A stretch of DNA of 64,000 bases, taken from Kastovskya adunca ATA6-11-RM4 (GTDB taxonomy: Bacteria; Cyanobacteriota; Cyanobacteriia; Cyanobacteriales; Coleofasciculaceae). The notes below the pieces were generated by a model, which did no database searches, was not told where the DNA came from, and was given only the letters and a program-made list of their open reading frames with translations. The DNA lies in the NCBI GenBank assembly GCA_019359445.1, contig JAHHHJ010000014.1, positions 109,288-173,287 of the forward strand, given 5' to 3'. The position numbers were made by a program, and so were the translations under genes. Below, one piece after another: positions 38,778 to 49,347 of this stretch (position 1 is the first letter of the stretch; every line of letters starts with the position of its first letter).

Positions 38778-39012
38778 AAAATTAGGAATGTCAATGACTG
38801 ACTCGATATATACACTCATTTAATTAATGAGTTTATGTGCCGAATTCTCGTGGGAATTATCCTGGAAAAGAATTTAGTGTATTTTTACCAAGCCTTCGCA
38901 TCAGGTAGGGACAAACTAAGTTCGGGGATATCTAATTGGAGCGATCGCCCCGATGATAGGCTGTACTGAAACCTTAACCGCCGTTGGGAAAGACTTTACT
39001 TCGCCTCAGAAA

Positions 39013-39040
39013 CCTCGTCATGAGCGGCGGGGTAGTTCAT
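39013..39040 (+). mobile_element. Possible orphan right end of an IS605-type element
   Basis: CCTCGTC pairs with GGCGGGG (two G-T pairs) around ATGA, followed by TAGTTCAT. This is the look of an IS200/IS605 right end in cyanobacteria. No tnpA or tnpB remains nearby, so it would be a decayed or partial element. Recognition is by resemblance only. Confidence 0.35.
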
Positions 39041-39173
39041 ACATAAGCGATCGCTAGCCATTTTATTGACTAGTCGGCACCTCAAATCTGTAAGTATCAC
39101 CAGGATTTTAGGTACCTAACCCGATTTTCTAACCCGGCTTGAGCTACCGCCTCTATAAACTTCTCCAGTGGCG

Positions 39174-39200
39174 ACTTCACGACTGTGTAGTCGTTGAAGT
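39174..39200. repeat. Strong hairpin upstream of the CheA-type gene
   Basis: ACTTCA-CGACT pairs with AGTCG-TTGAAGT with one bulged base and a four-base loop. No T-tract follows. Function unknown. Confidence 0.5.
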
Positions 39201-39534
39201 GAATGGGTATGGCTTGGCTGTGCGCGGAGCAAGGATCTCAGTGAAGTAGAACGTCCACTTTAAACTTTTACAAGTAACTTGATCCTTTATCCTTATAGTC
39301 TTTCTTTCAAGTTAGGCTGGAGTAGAGTTGTCTTACGCAGGGTGCCCTGCCTTTATTAATTTGTTGTAACTTATAGCCATGTCGATTTCTGAGATATTGG
39401 CTACATTGAAAACTATCAATCGTAAGAAAATTTGTACATGAGCGGAGGGCGTTGGTGTGTAGTTTCCGCTCACCGACGGGCACAGGGAACAGGTGCCCAA
39501 AACATTACTCGCAACTCCTTGAGGGATACTGGCT

Positions 39535-42500
39535 ATGCAGTCGGAACAACAGCAGCGAATTATGGGCTACTTCATTGAGGAGGCAAAAGATCACCTCAAT
39601 ACTATCGAGCAGGGTTTGCTGAGTCTGCAAAGCACGATAGAAGATACAGAAATGCTCAATGAAGTCTTCCGTGCGGCTCATTCTGTCAAGGGTGGGGCGG
39701 CAATGTTGGGACTCGATAGCATTCAGCAAACCTCACATCGATTGGAAGACTACTTTAAGGTTTTGACTGAGTCACCAGTCAAACCCGATCATCAGCTCGA
39801 ATCGCTGTTGTTGCGAGTGTTTGATACCCTTCAGTCCCTCGTCGAACACCTGCAAAGTCCTTTTGGGCTGACTAAAGAAGTCGCCAACAGCATCATGTCA
39901 GGGGTTGAGCCAGTTTTTCAAGAACTGAATACTCATATGAAAGGACTTGCAAAAGGAAAAAACGGTGCGGCGGCGGAAGCAACCCCTACAGATGCCAAAA
40001 CGACTGAGAATGACGAAAAAAACCTGCATTCAACCTTTAAACGGGATGTGCTGGTGCAGCTTCGGGAGATGTTACAGCTATTCAAGCAAGCTGACTGTCT
40101 AGCTCATCGCCAGCAATTGCAAGAGCATTGCCAGCATTTAGAACGTCTAGGCGAACAATTTAACTTGCCGACTTGGTGCGAGTTAATCAACACTTCCTCT
40201 GCGGCGATCGCGACGCCTACCAATTCTTACCGCAAGTTGGCTGGGATTGTCATCAAAGACATCAAACAAGCCCAAGAACTGGTAGTGGAAAACCGTGCTG
40301 CTGAGATTACAGTCAGCGATGAACTCAAAGCCCTGGTATTAAATGGCGCTTTCTCTGTCTCCTCAGAAGCGATCGCTGTAGATTCCCAAGCCGTAGAAAC
40401 TCATACATTTTCCCCCCGTAATGGGCAAAATGTTACAACTATTTACACTACAGAAACTTATATCCAAGACAGCGACGATGAATCCTTCTCAGAAGAAATC
40501 GATACCGCTGCTATTTTCTCTACTTCACCGCCACCTGCTTCTACTCAGCCAACGCGATCGCACTCCCTATCTCGCAATGCCGATCCGAGCGGGCCAGAAG
40601 TGGGGATGGCAGAACTGAACAGCTTGGCAGATCTCTTTGAAGGTGAAGCGCCTGAACTTGATCAAACCTGGCAAGAAGAGGAAATCATCAACCTGAGCGA
40701 CAACCCCTTCACTATTGATACGGTTGACTTTTTAGATAGTGACGAACAAAGTGACTTCTCTGACTTACTGGGAGACTTGGACACCCCAACCCCAACCGCT
40801 CCTAGGGAATCTGCCACCGATGAACTCAGGGGTCTGTTCGGGGATGATTTTTTGGAAGAGGCACCTCAAAACTCAGAAAACAGCTTGTTTGGGGATGACT
40901 TCTTAGAAGATGCTACCCCGCTCATGAGCGAGGGAATTAATGAACCGGAAGCCGAAATGCTCCTCAGCTCTACAGATGAGTTCGCGGATCTACTTTTTGA
41001 AGATGAGATAGTAGATTTAACCGCAGCGGATGTTCCTGACTCAGAGAATCTAACTGATTTGTTTGGTGACAGCTTCTTTGAAGAGGAAGCTGATAGCGCC
41101 CAATCCACAGACGATCTACTCGACTTGTCTTTCGATGGTGACTTCAATGAGGCTGAAGACGATCTTCTCGCCGTCGAGTCATTAGAGGATGCGGCAGAAA
41201 CAACCGCAACTCCTAGCCGTGAGGAAGCCTCTGATGATTGGTTGACTGATTTAGACAGTGATGGGTCGTTTGAGGTTGATTTAGCCAACTCTGACTTGGA
41301 ACTGAATGAGTTAGAACAGTCAGAACCTGAATACTTAGAAGCTACTCCAGAAGGGGAGTTAGTGGCGGAGTTGGAAGACTTGCTGGATATCTCTAGCGAG
41401 GATGAGGCGGACTTGAGCTTGGGTGAGGAACTGCTCTGGGATGAGACAGCAGAAGCTTCAGAACCTGACTTATTAGAGACAACGCCGAGTGAGGACTTGC
41501 TGGATATCTCTAGCGAGGATGAGGCGGACTTGAGCTTAGGTGAGGAACTGCTCTGGGATGAGACAGCAGAAGCTTCAGAACCTGACTTATTAGAGACAAC
41601 GCCGAGTGAGGACTTGCTGAATATTTCTAGCGAGGATGAGGCGGACTTGAGCTTGGGTGAGGAACTGCTATGGGATGAAACAACAGAAGCCGACTCTTCC
41701 AGTGAATCCTTTGATTGGGAGACAGATTTATCCACCTCTGGAGAAGAGGAACAAGGGGATTTATCCCTATCCTTTGATGACGATTTGTTTGCTGACTCAA
41801 CAGTGGGCACTGACGAGTTTAGCTTAGATGGAGATTTAGGAGAGGTTCTGGCTACCGAGGAGGATGAGTCATCACTGTTTGAGGAAACAAGCAACGGCAT
41901 CACCTCAGAATCAGAGACGGCAGATTGGGATTTGTTTGGCACCTCAGAAGAGCCAGGTTTAGAAGAGCCGGAGTTGGTTTGGGATGATAGCAATTCCCTC
42001 TTTGAGAGCGAAGAGGAGGCTGAGTTTGACTTAGACTCGACCTTAATTGGTTCCTTAAGCTTTGATGAGGAGGAGGAAACAGCCCTCTTAAGTGACTCCT
42101 TGATCTCTGATGAGGAGGAAACCGCGCTCAATGAGCCGGAAGTGACGGCAGAAGCAGAGGCAGATTTGTTTGGCTTCGACCTAGATACTAGTGACGCGAG
42201 CGCAGCAGAGGCAGATTTGTTTGGCTTCGAGCTAGATACTAGTGACGCGAGCGCAGAATTTGCCCAAAACGGCAGCACCGGGCTGTCGTCCGATGCCATT
42301 CCTGAGGCAGACTTTAATGCGATTGACGAACTTTTCGCTAACGACGATACAGAAGCCAGTGAGCAATTGTTTGAGCCGGATAGCAGCTTGGACTTTGACG
42401 AGTTCTCCTTACCATCTGTTAGCGATGATGCCGATGAGCTAGCGCAAGATGACTTCGACTTTTCAGCGTCCTTCGGAGATAGCGAAGACGAGGCAGATTT

Positions 42501-45500
42501 ATCCCTTGACTTTGGCAGTGACGAGGTAGATGACCTTTCAGAGTTGATGTCCCTCACGGATGACGAAACTGCTCTAGAACTGCCGTCAGACGAACTCTCT
42601 GCCCCGGAACTTGAGACAACGGAAGACTTAGATGCCCTGTGGTCAAGCGACCTAAGCGACACTCGTGTCTTAGACTGGGATGAGGCTGTAGAAGCGCAAG
42701 AAGAGGCATTGGATGAAGAGTGGGGCTTCGATCAAAACGCAGAGGTTGCAGCACTACAGTACTTAGAAACCACGGCGACGCCAGAGGAAACAGCGGCAGA
42801 CTTCGATAGTCTCAACGAAGTGCTGTTAGAGGATGAGATAGAGAGCCAAGGAGATGACGATTCTATTTCCTTAGAAGGCTTAAACCTAGAAGAAGACGCA
42901 CCCGACGACGAGTTAGAACCGCCTGCCTTTGGGGAGACTAGCGACTCAGCCAACGACTGGGAGTCTCTCAACGACTTTTTGGAAGTCGAAAACGAAGACT
43001 CTGCCTTTGACGAGGAATTCTCTCTCGATATCCCAGAAGCGGAACTAGCTTCCTTAGAGGGCTTAGACCTAGAAGAAGACGCACCCGACGACGAGTTAGA
43101 AGCGGCTGCCTTTGGGGAGACTAGCGACTCAGCCAACGACTGGGAGTCTCTCAACGACTTTTTGGAAGTCGAAAACGAAGACTCTGCCTTTGACGAGGAA
43201 TTCTCTCTCGATATCCCAGAAGCGGAACTAGCTTCCTTAGAGGGCTTAGACCTAGAAGAAGACGCACCCGACGACGAGTTAGAAGCGGCTGCCTTTGGGG
43301 AGACTAGCGACTCAGCCAACGACTGGGAGTCTCTCAACGACTTTTTGGAAGTCGAAAACGAAGATTTTGCCTTTGACGAGGAATTCTCTCTCGATATTCC
43401 AGAAGCAGAACTAGCTTCCTTAGAAGACTTAGACCTAGAAGAAGACGCACCAGAGTTAGAATCGGCTGCCTTTGGGGAGACTAGCGACTCAGCCAACGAC
43501 TGGGAGTCTCTCAACGACTTTTTGGAAGTTGGAAACGAAGATTTTGCCTTTGACGAGGAATTCTCTCTCGATATCCCAGAAGCGGAACCAGCATTAAGTG
43601 CTGAGTTGGATAACTCCAGTGAATTAGATGAGTTGGATGCCATGCTGGCAGACGGCGCGACGGCAAGCCCTGAAATCGTGACTTCGGGTGAGTTTGATGA
43701 ACTCGAAGCGATGCTGGGTGAAGACTTAATACCGACGGCAACACCCGCTCAAAACCTGGAGGAGAATACTCTCGAAGCAGTAGACCTGATTGACAAAGAG
43801 TTTGATGACTTAGAGTCGCTGTTAGAGCAGACCGATCAGATGATGGGAGGGCCGCCCAGCTCAACAGTACAAGAACGTTCCTCACTGCGTCCGGCTTCCC
43901 GCCCTCGCGTCCGCGTATTTGAGCAAACCACCAAGGTACCTGTAAAACACCTCGATAGCCTCAGCAACTTGGTGGGAGAACTGGTGGTTAACCGCAACAG
44001 TTTGGAGCAAGACCAAGAACGCCTGCGACAGTTTCTCGATAATTTGTTGCATCAAGTGCAGCAATTGAGCGATGTGGGAGCAAGGATGCAGGATTTGTAC
44101 GAGCGATCGCTCTTGGAAAGTTCTCTCCTTGCCAGTCGTCAAGCACGGACTACCTTCCAAGCAGACCGCAATATCCCCAAGATGCACGCGACGGGGATAG
44201 AGTACGACCCCCTAGAGATGGATCGCTTCACAAACTTCCACTTGATCTCTCAAGAAACCATTGAGTTGATTGTCCGAGTGCGAGAAAGTGCGGCTGATAT
44301 CGAATTTTTGGTGGATGAAACCGACCAAGTAACTCGCGTTCTGCGGCAGATTACCACGCAGTTACAAGAAGGTTTGACCCGTGGTCGAATGACCCCCTTT
44401 GCCCAAGCCGCTGACCGCTTACCCCGGGCGGTGCGAGATATTTCTGCCAAGTTGCACAAACAGGCACAACTACAGGTCGAAGGTCGAGAAACCTTAATCG
44501 ATAAAACACTCCTAGAGCATCTCTACGATCCACTGACTCACTTAGTCAACAATGCGATTACTCACGGAATCGAGACGCCAGATGTCCGTCGAGACAAAGG
44601 CAAACCCGCTTGTGGTCGCATCACCCTCCGCGCCTTCCATCAGGGCAACCAAACCGTTATTTCTGTCTCTGATGACGGTGCAGGCATTGATCCTGAACGG
44701 GTACGCGCCAAAGCGATTGAAAAAGGATTAATTTCCAAACAAGCGGCTAAAAACCTTTCTAACCTCGACTTGTACGACTTTCTTTTCCACCCCGGTTTTA
44801 GTACCAAAGATCAAGTAGATGACTTTTCCGGGCGGGGAGTCGGTATGGATGTGGTCAGGACTAGCCTCAGCGAAATTCGAGGCAACATCAGCATCGATTC
44901 CACCTTGGGTAAAGGCACCACCTTTACTGTTCGCTTACCGCTGGTTCTGAGTATTTGTAAAGCCCTCCTCGCTTTGAGCGACAAAGCCCGGATCGCTTTC
45001 CCGATGGATGGGGTCGAGGATATGTTTGACGTGCCGAGCGCTCGCATTCAAACCGACGCTGAAGGAAAAACCTTTGTTCAATGGCGTGACACTGTCCTGC
45101 CCTTCCAACCACTGTCCGACCTGCTGAAATACAATCGCCAGATCAACCGCAGTACGGTTTACGGGGGTCAACGGGAAGATGACATGATTGCCATCGTCGT
45201 GTTGCGTTCAGTAGGAACCTATCTAGCCATCCAGGTTGATCAAGTCCTGGGCGAACAAGAAATCGTGATTAAGCAGCTAGAAGGCCCACCACCGAAGCCC
45301 GTAGGCGTTGCTGGAGCCACTGTGCTGGGCGATGGGCAGATTATGCCTATTGTTGACGTGCTAGAACTGATTGACCTCTCCGTGGGTCGCATCCGCCGTG
45401 ACAGTGGCGGTACGCTGTGGGATCAAGCTACTACCCCACCCCAGGAAGCCCTCGCTGCCAAGTCAGAACCGATGGTGCTGATTGTGGATGATTCAATTAC

Positions 45501-45864
45501 AGTGCGCGAACTTCTCTCCTTGACCTTTAACAAGTCGGGCTATCGGGTCGAACAAGCTCGCGATGGTCAAGAAGCGTGGGAGAAGCTGCGCTCTGGGCTG
45601 CCTTGCGACATTGTTTTTTGTGACATCGAAATGCCCAGAATGGATGGTTTGGAGTTACTCTCTCGCCTGCAAAAAGATGAAAACCTCAAGGACTTACCCA
45701 TTGCCATGCTGACTTCTCGTGGTGCTGACCGACATCGGCAGATGGCAGCGCAACTAGGAGCCAGTGGTTACTTTACCAAACCTTATTTGGAAGAAGTACT
45801 GCTCGATGCAGCGCAACGAATGATTAAAGGTGAGGTGTTAATCAGCTCTAATAGTAATCTTTGA
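39535..45864 (+). CDS. CheA-type hybrid histidine kinase/response regulator with giant acidic repeat region
   Basis: The 2109-residue protein has an N-terminal Hpt domain (1-~105; phospho-acceptor H49 in RAAHSVKGG). A very long acidic, Ser/Leu/Glu/Asp-rich region follows (~130-1450), then the CheA dimerisation domain (~1467), HATPase (N-box at ~1672, GRGVGMDVV), CheW domain (~1806-1960) and a C-terminal REC domain (D~2033 in FCDIEMPRMDG). The plan is that of PilL/TaxAY3-type kinases of cyanobacterial type IV pilus motility (inference). The middle contains 3 copies of a 39-residue repeat and 4 copies of a 61-residue repeat. Usual CheA-REC proteins are about 900-1100 residues. No CheW, MCP or CheY gene is adjacent. 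Confidence 0.92.
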   Translation: MQSEQQQRIMGYFIEEAKDHLNTIEQGLLSLQSTIEDTEMLNEVFRAAHSVKGGAAMLGLDSIQQTSHRLEDYFKVLTESPVKPDHQLESLLLRVFDTLQSLVEHLQSPFGLTKEVANSIMSGVEPVFQELNTHMKGLAKGKNGAAAEATPTDAKTTENDEKNLHSTFKRDVLVQLREMLQLFKQADCLAHRQQLQEHCQHLERLGEQFNLPTWCELINTSSAAIATPTNSYRKLAGIVIKDIKQAQELVVENRAAEITVSDELKALVLNGAFSVSSEAIAVDSQAVETHTFSPRNGQNVTTIYTTETYIQDSDDESFSEEIDTAAIFSTSPPPASTQPTRSHSLSRNADPSGPEVGMAELNSLADLFEGEAPELDQTWQEEEIINLSDNPFTIDTVDFLDSDEQSDFSDLLGDLDTPTPTAPRESATDELRGLFGDDFLEEAPQNSENSLFGDDFLEDATPLMSEGINEPEAEMLLSSTDEFADLLFEDEIVDLTAADVPDSENLTDLFGDSFFEEEADSAQSTDDLLDLSFDGDFNEAEDDLLAVESLEDAAETTATPSREEASDDWLTDLDSDGSFEVDLANSDLELNELEQSEPEYLEATPEGELVAELEDLLDISSEDEADLSLGEELLWDETAEASEPDLLETTPSEDLLDISSEDEADLSLGEELLWDETAEASEPDLLETTPSEDLLNISSEDEADLSLGEELLWDETTEADSSSESFDWETDLSTSGEEEQGDLSLSFDDDLFADSTVGTDEFSLDGDLGEVLATEEDESSLFEETSNGITSESETADWDLFGTSEEPGLEEPELVWDDSNSLFESEEEAEFDLDSTLIGSLSFDEEEETALLSDSLISDEEETALNEPEVTAEAEADLFGFDLDTSDASAAEADLFGFELDTSDASAEFAQNGSTGLSSDAIPEADFNAIDELFANDDTEASEQLFEPDSSLDFDEFSLPSVSDDADELAQDDFDFSASFGDSEDEADLSLDFGSDEVDDLSELMSLTDDETALELPSDELSAPELETTEDLDALWSSDLSDTRVLDWDEAVEAQEEALDEEWGFDQNAEVAALQYLETTATPEETAADFDSLNEVLLEDEIESQGDDDSISLEGLNLEEDAPDDELEPPAFGETSDSANDWESLNDFLEVENEDSAFDEEFSLDIPEAELASLEGLDLEEDAPDDELEAAAFGETSDSANDWESLNDFLEVENEDSAFDEEFSLDIPEAELASLEGLDLEEDAPDDELEAAAFGETSDSANDWESLNDFLEVENEDFAFDEEFSLDIPEAELASLEDLDLEEDAPELESAAFGETSDSANDWESLNDFLEVGNEDFAFDEEFSLDIPEAEPALSAELDNSSELDELDAMLADGATASPEIVTSGEFDELEAMLGEDLIPTATPAQNLEENTLEAVDLIDKEFDDLESLLEQTDQMMGGPPSSTVQERSSLRPASRPRVRVFEQTTKVPVKHLDSLSNLVGELVVNRNSLEQDQERLRQFLDNLLHQVQQLSDVGARMQDLYERSLLESSLLASRQARTTFQADRNIPKMHATGIEYDPLEMDRFTNFHLISQETIELIVRVRESAADIEFLVDETDQVTRVLRQITTQLQEGLTRGRMTPFAQAADRLPRAVRDISAKLHKQAQLQVEGRETLIDKTLLEHLYDPLTHLVNNAITHGIETPDVRRDKGKPACGRITLRAFHQGNQTVISVSDDGAGIDPERVRAKAIEKGLISKQAAKNLSNLDLYDFLFHPGFSTKDQVDDFSGRGVGMDVVRTSLSEIRGNISIDSTLGKGTTFTVRLPLVLSICKALLALSDKARIAFPMDGVEDMFDVPSARIQTDAEGKTFVQWRDTVLPFQPLSDLLKYNRQINRSTVYGGQREDDMIAIVVLRSVGTYLAIQVDQVLGEQEIVIKQLEGPPPKPVGVAGATVLGDGQIMPIVDVLELIDLSVGRIRRDSGGTLWDQATTPPQEALAAKSEPMVLIVDDSITVRELLSLTFNKSGYRVEQARDGQEAWEKLRSGLPCDIVFCDIEMPRMDGLELLSRLQKDENLKDLPIAMLTSRGADRHRQMAAQLGASGYFTKPYLEEVLLDAAQRMIKGEVLISSNSNL
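41377..41727 (+). repeat. 117-base repeat x3 inside the CheA-type gene
   Basis: Units start at 41377, 41494 and 41611, each 117 bases (39 codons), nearly identical in DNA except at the end of the third. The encoded unit begins DLLDISSEDEADLSLGEELL. High DNA identity indicates recent expansion. Confidence 0.93.
42157..42258 (+). repeat. 51-base repeat x2 inside the CheA-type gene
   Basis: Two near-identical units encode EADLFGF(D/E)LDTSDASA back to back. Confidence 0.8.
42871..43602 (+). repeat. 183-base repeat x4 inside the CheA-type gene
   Basis: Units start at 42871, 43054, 43237 and 43420, 183 bases (61 codons) apart. The encoded unit includes LDLEEDAPDDELE, FGETSDSANDWESLNDFL and EEFSLDIPEAELAS. 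The fourth has a small in-frame deletion. The DNA is nearly identical between the first three, so the array expanded recently. Confidence 0.95.
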
Positions 45865-46195
45865 AGCTGATGGTTTTGAACCTGAAAAGGAAACGGTAAA
45901 ATTGTTCTGAAAATTGCTAACTCTATTGACTGGGGCACTTTAGCCCCATTGTCTTGAGAGACACCAACTTAAGAAGGGTGAATCGCACCCTACAACAAGG
46001 TCAATTTTCAGAGTCGAATTTCTCAATTAAAAAGCAGGGGTAGCTTAGATGTGCCCCTGCTGAAATTTTGTTATAGCGCCACTTAGTTTTTTACTTGTAC
46101 TCAGACGCTAAGTTAACCCGGTAGGTTAAGACAAATACAGCATCGTCGCATTTACACAGAAACTTTGTCTTCCACTGTCCAGGTTATTAAGTTTT
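45865..46195. other. Convergent spacer with hairpins
   Basis: These 331 bases lie between the convergent CheA-type and petF genes. A hairpin TGGGGC / GCCCCA (45931-45948) is a candidate end for the kinase transcript, and the petF terminator is at 46033-46061. No gene seen. Confidence 0.5.
46026..46061 (-). terminator. Terminator of petF
   Basis: On the minus strand AGCAGGGG pairs with CCCCTGCT (46054-46061 with 46033-46040), followed by TTTTTAATT. It lies about 135 bases after the petF stop codon. Confidence 0.75.
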
Positions 46196-46919
<724 letters not shown>

Positions 46920-49064
46920 ATGAATTTGGGTATAGGTATAGGACAAAAACTAGGTGGGCGTTACCAAATTGTCAGCTTGCTGGGGGCTGGGGGATTTGGG
47001 ATGACCTTTGTGGCAGAAGACCAGCACTTACCCGGTGATAACCAATGCGTTGTCAAGCAACTCAAGCCGCAAGCAACAGACCCGATCACCTTGCAAACAG
47101 CGAGACGACTATTTGATACCGAAGCCAAAATGCTGCATCAGTTGGGAAAACACGGGCAAATTCCCCAGCTTTTTGCGTATTTTGAGGAGAATAAAGAGTT
47201 TTATCTGGTGCAGGAGTTGATCGAAGGGGGTGACCTCAGCCAGGAATTCACTCCTTCAACGCGTTTAGAGGAAGCAGAAGCGATCGCCCTTTTGCAAGAC
47301 GTCCTAGAAATTTTAGAGTTTGTCCATCAGCAAAATGTCATCCATCGTGATATTAATCCCCGCAACTTAATCCGGCGAAAAAAAGACGGGAAACTAGTTT
47401 TAATCGACTTCGGGGCAGTTAAACAAATTAGCACGCAGGTGATTAATGGCGGAAACAGCAGCCTCACCATTGCCATTGGGACTCCGGGCTATCGACCTAG
47501 CGAACAAGCAAATGGCAATCCCCGCTTAAGTAGCGATATTTATGCCGTGGGGATACTCGGCATTCAAGCCCTTACAGGTTGTCTTCCCACCCAACTCCCT
47601 ACTGACCCGGATACCGGAGAAATTAGCTGGCGCAACCAAGCGAGCATCAGCCCAGAATTGGCAAACGTCCTCGACAAGATGGTGCGCTACGACTTCCGAC
47701 AGCGCTACCAATCAGCAACCGAGGCATTGCAAGCCCTAAAAGACTTATCCACAACCACGAGTGCCACAGTTGCCTTACCTGTTGCGTCTCCTCCAAAGCT
47801 TGTCGTTGCTAAACCCAAATCTCGACCGATCCTGTACAAAGCTGTACTCGCGATTAGCGTCATTGGCATCGGTATTGCGGCAAGCGTTGCCACAGTCAAC
47901 TGGATTCGGTCTGCCAATGCCACGGATTTGTATAACCGGGGGGAGACGTTTTTGGCATTGAAACATTACGAAGATGCGCTGGATGCCTACAATCGAGCCG
48001 TGGAAATTAGACCGGATTATGCTGAGGCGTGGCAGGGTCAAGGCGATACTTTCTTAGGATTGCAGCGATATGAAGAGGCGCTAAATGCCTATGACCGGGC
48101 AATTCAACTTCGCCCTGATGATCTAGAAGCTTGGACGAGCCGGGGTCAGGTACTGGATAACTTGCAGCGGTACGAGGGGGCGATCGCGTCTTTTGATGCG
48201 GCGTTGGAAATTCAACCCGATTATTTTGATGCTTGGATTAACCGGGGCAATGTGCAGATTAAATTGCAGCAATATTCAGAAGCGATCGCCTCTTTTGATA
48301 AAGCACTCTCTATTGAGCCTAACGCTTCTCTTGCCTGGAATCGGCGGGGTTGGGCATTGCATAATTTGCAACGCTACGAAGAAGCCGTTTCCTCCTACGA
48401 CAAAGCGGTAGAGTTTAAGCCTGATTCTGCCCCATCCTGGTATCAACGGGGAAATGCTCTGATTAACTTACAGCGTAATCAAGATGCCGTGGACTCGTAC
48501 CAGAAAGCGGTGCAATTTCAGCCTAACTTCTACAAAGCCTGGTATAGCCTGGGTAGTGCCCTCAGTAACTTGCAACGCTATGATCGAGCGATCGCCGCTT
48601 ATGACCAAACCCTGAAATTTAAACCCAACGATTACGAAGCCTGGTATGGTCGCGGCTGGGCGCACCATCAATTAAAGCGCTACCGCGAGGCGATCGCCTC
48701 CTACGACAAAGCACTGCAATTTCAGCCCAAGAACGCCCAAGCCTGGTACAACCGAGGTAATGCCCTGTATAACCAGCAACGCTATAACGACGCGATCGCT
48801 TCCTACCGCCAAGCTGTTGCACTTCAGCCCAGCCACCACGAAGCCTGGTACAGTCGCGGCAATGCCTTATTTAACGTAGAACGCTACAAAGACGCCGTTG
48901 CCGCTTACGATCAAGCCCTGCGCTATAAACAAGATTATCGAGAAGCCATAGACGCCCGAAACCGCGCCCAAAGCCAGCTAGAAGCAGCACGGTCAGAGCA
49001 AAAAGCCCAAGAACAAGAAAGCAGAGATCAAGAAGAAGAGAAATCCTCAGACGATGACAATTAA
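46920..49064 (+). CDS. Serine/threonine protein kinase with C-terminal TPR domain
   Basis: The 714-residue protein has an N-terminal kinase domain (~10-275). Gly-rich loop is LLGAGGFGMTFVAED, the ATP-site Lys lies in CVVKQLKP, and the catalytic loop is HRDINPRN, followed by LIDFGAVKQ. The usual Lys of HRDxKPxN is replaced by Asn. After a linker a membrane helix (~300-325) precedes ten TPR motifs (~335-670), each ending in xxAxxxYDxAxxxxP, then a Glu/Gln/Ser-rich tail. It is a membrane-anchored cyanobacterial Spk-type kinase. The TPR side would be outside the cytoplasm if the helix crosses once. Substrate unknown. A terminator follows. Confidence 0.94.
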   Translation: MNLGIGIGQKLGGRYQIVSLLGAGGFGMTFVAEDQHLPGDNQCVVKQLKPQATDPITLQTARRLFDTEAKMLHQLGKHGQIPQLFAYFEENKEFYLVQELIEGGDLSQEFTPSTRLEEAEAIALLQDVLEILEFVHQQNVIHRDINPRNLIRRKKDGKLVLIDFGAVKQISTQVINGGNSSLTIAIGTPGYRPSEQANGNPRLSSDIYAVGILGIQALTGCLPTQLPTDPDTGEISWRNQASISPELANVLDKMVRYDFRQRYQSATEALQALKDLSTTTSATVALPVASPPKLVVAKPKSRPILYKAVLAISVIGIGIAASVATVNWIRSANATDLYNRGETFLALKHYEDALDAYNRAVEIRPDYAEAWQGQGDTFLGLQRYEEALNAYDRAIQLRPDDLEAWTSRGQVLDNLQRYEGAIASFDAALEIQPDYFDAWINRGNVQIKLQQYSEAIASFDKALSIEPNASLAWNRRGWALHNLQRYEEAVSSYDKAVEFKPDSAPSWYQRGNALINLQRNQDAVDSYQKAVQFQPNFYKAWYSLGSALSNLQRYDRAIAAYDQTLKFKPNDYEAWYGRGWAHHQLKRYREAIASYDKALQFQPKNAQAWYNRGNALYNQQRYNDAIASYRQAVALQPSHHEAWYSRGNALFNVERYKDAVAAYDQALRYKQDYREAIDARNRAQSQLEAARSEQKAQEQESRDQEEEKSSDDDN

Positions 49065-49071
49065 GTTGGGA

Positions 49072-49108
49072 CAGTCTTTAGCCAAGCACTTTGCGGCTAG
49101 ACTGTTTT
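49072..49108 (+). terminator. Terminator after the Ser/Thr kinase gene
   Basis: CAGTC-TT-TAGCC pairs with GGCTA-GACTG around an eleven-base loop and is followed by TTTT. It lies 8 bases after the stop codon. Confidence 0.75.
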
Positions 49109-49347
49109 GCACCCTTCAAAACCTGCTTTAACCCAGTTGAATCAATCTTTAAAAAACTAGGGTCATAGGAGCGTCGTCAGGTAGACAGGCATAATCCCTC
49201 ACTCCCAAAGCTATAACCGATTGGAAAAACCAAACGTTTCTTCCAAAAGAATTTAGATTCAGCGCGTATAATCGGTAAAGTATTATGATTTTCAGCTAAC
49301 AGTTCTTATTGAACGTTAACAAATCCTGTAACGAAACTTCTTAAGAG

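Larger units (their letters stand above)
38778..39534. other. Gene-free spacer of about 760 bases with two hairpins
   Basis: No ORF is convincing. A hairpin CCTCGTC-ATGA-GCGGCGGGG followed by TAGTTCAT (39013-39040) resembles the right end of an IS200/IS605 element without its genes. A second strong hairpin is ACTTCA-CGACT / AGTCG-TTGAAGT (39174-39200). The last part must contain the promoter of the CheA-type gene. Confidence 0.45.

Noticed and set aside
40866..43643. Very long Ser-rich open frames on the minus strand (598 and 303 codons) opposite the CheA-type gene.
   Set aside because: They are the antisense shadow of Asp/Glu-rich codons, which read as Ser/Lys on the reverse strand. No start site, fold or family; the plus-strand protein has recognisable domains at both ends.
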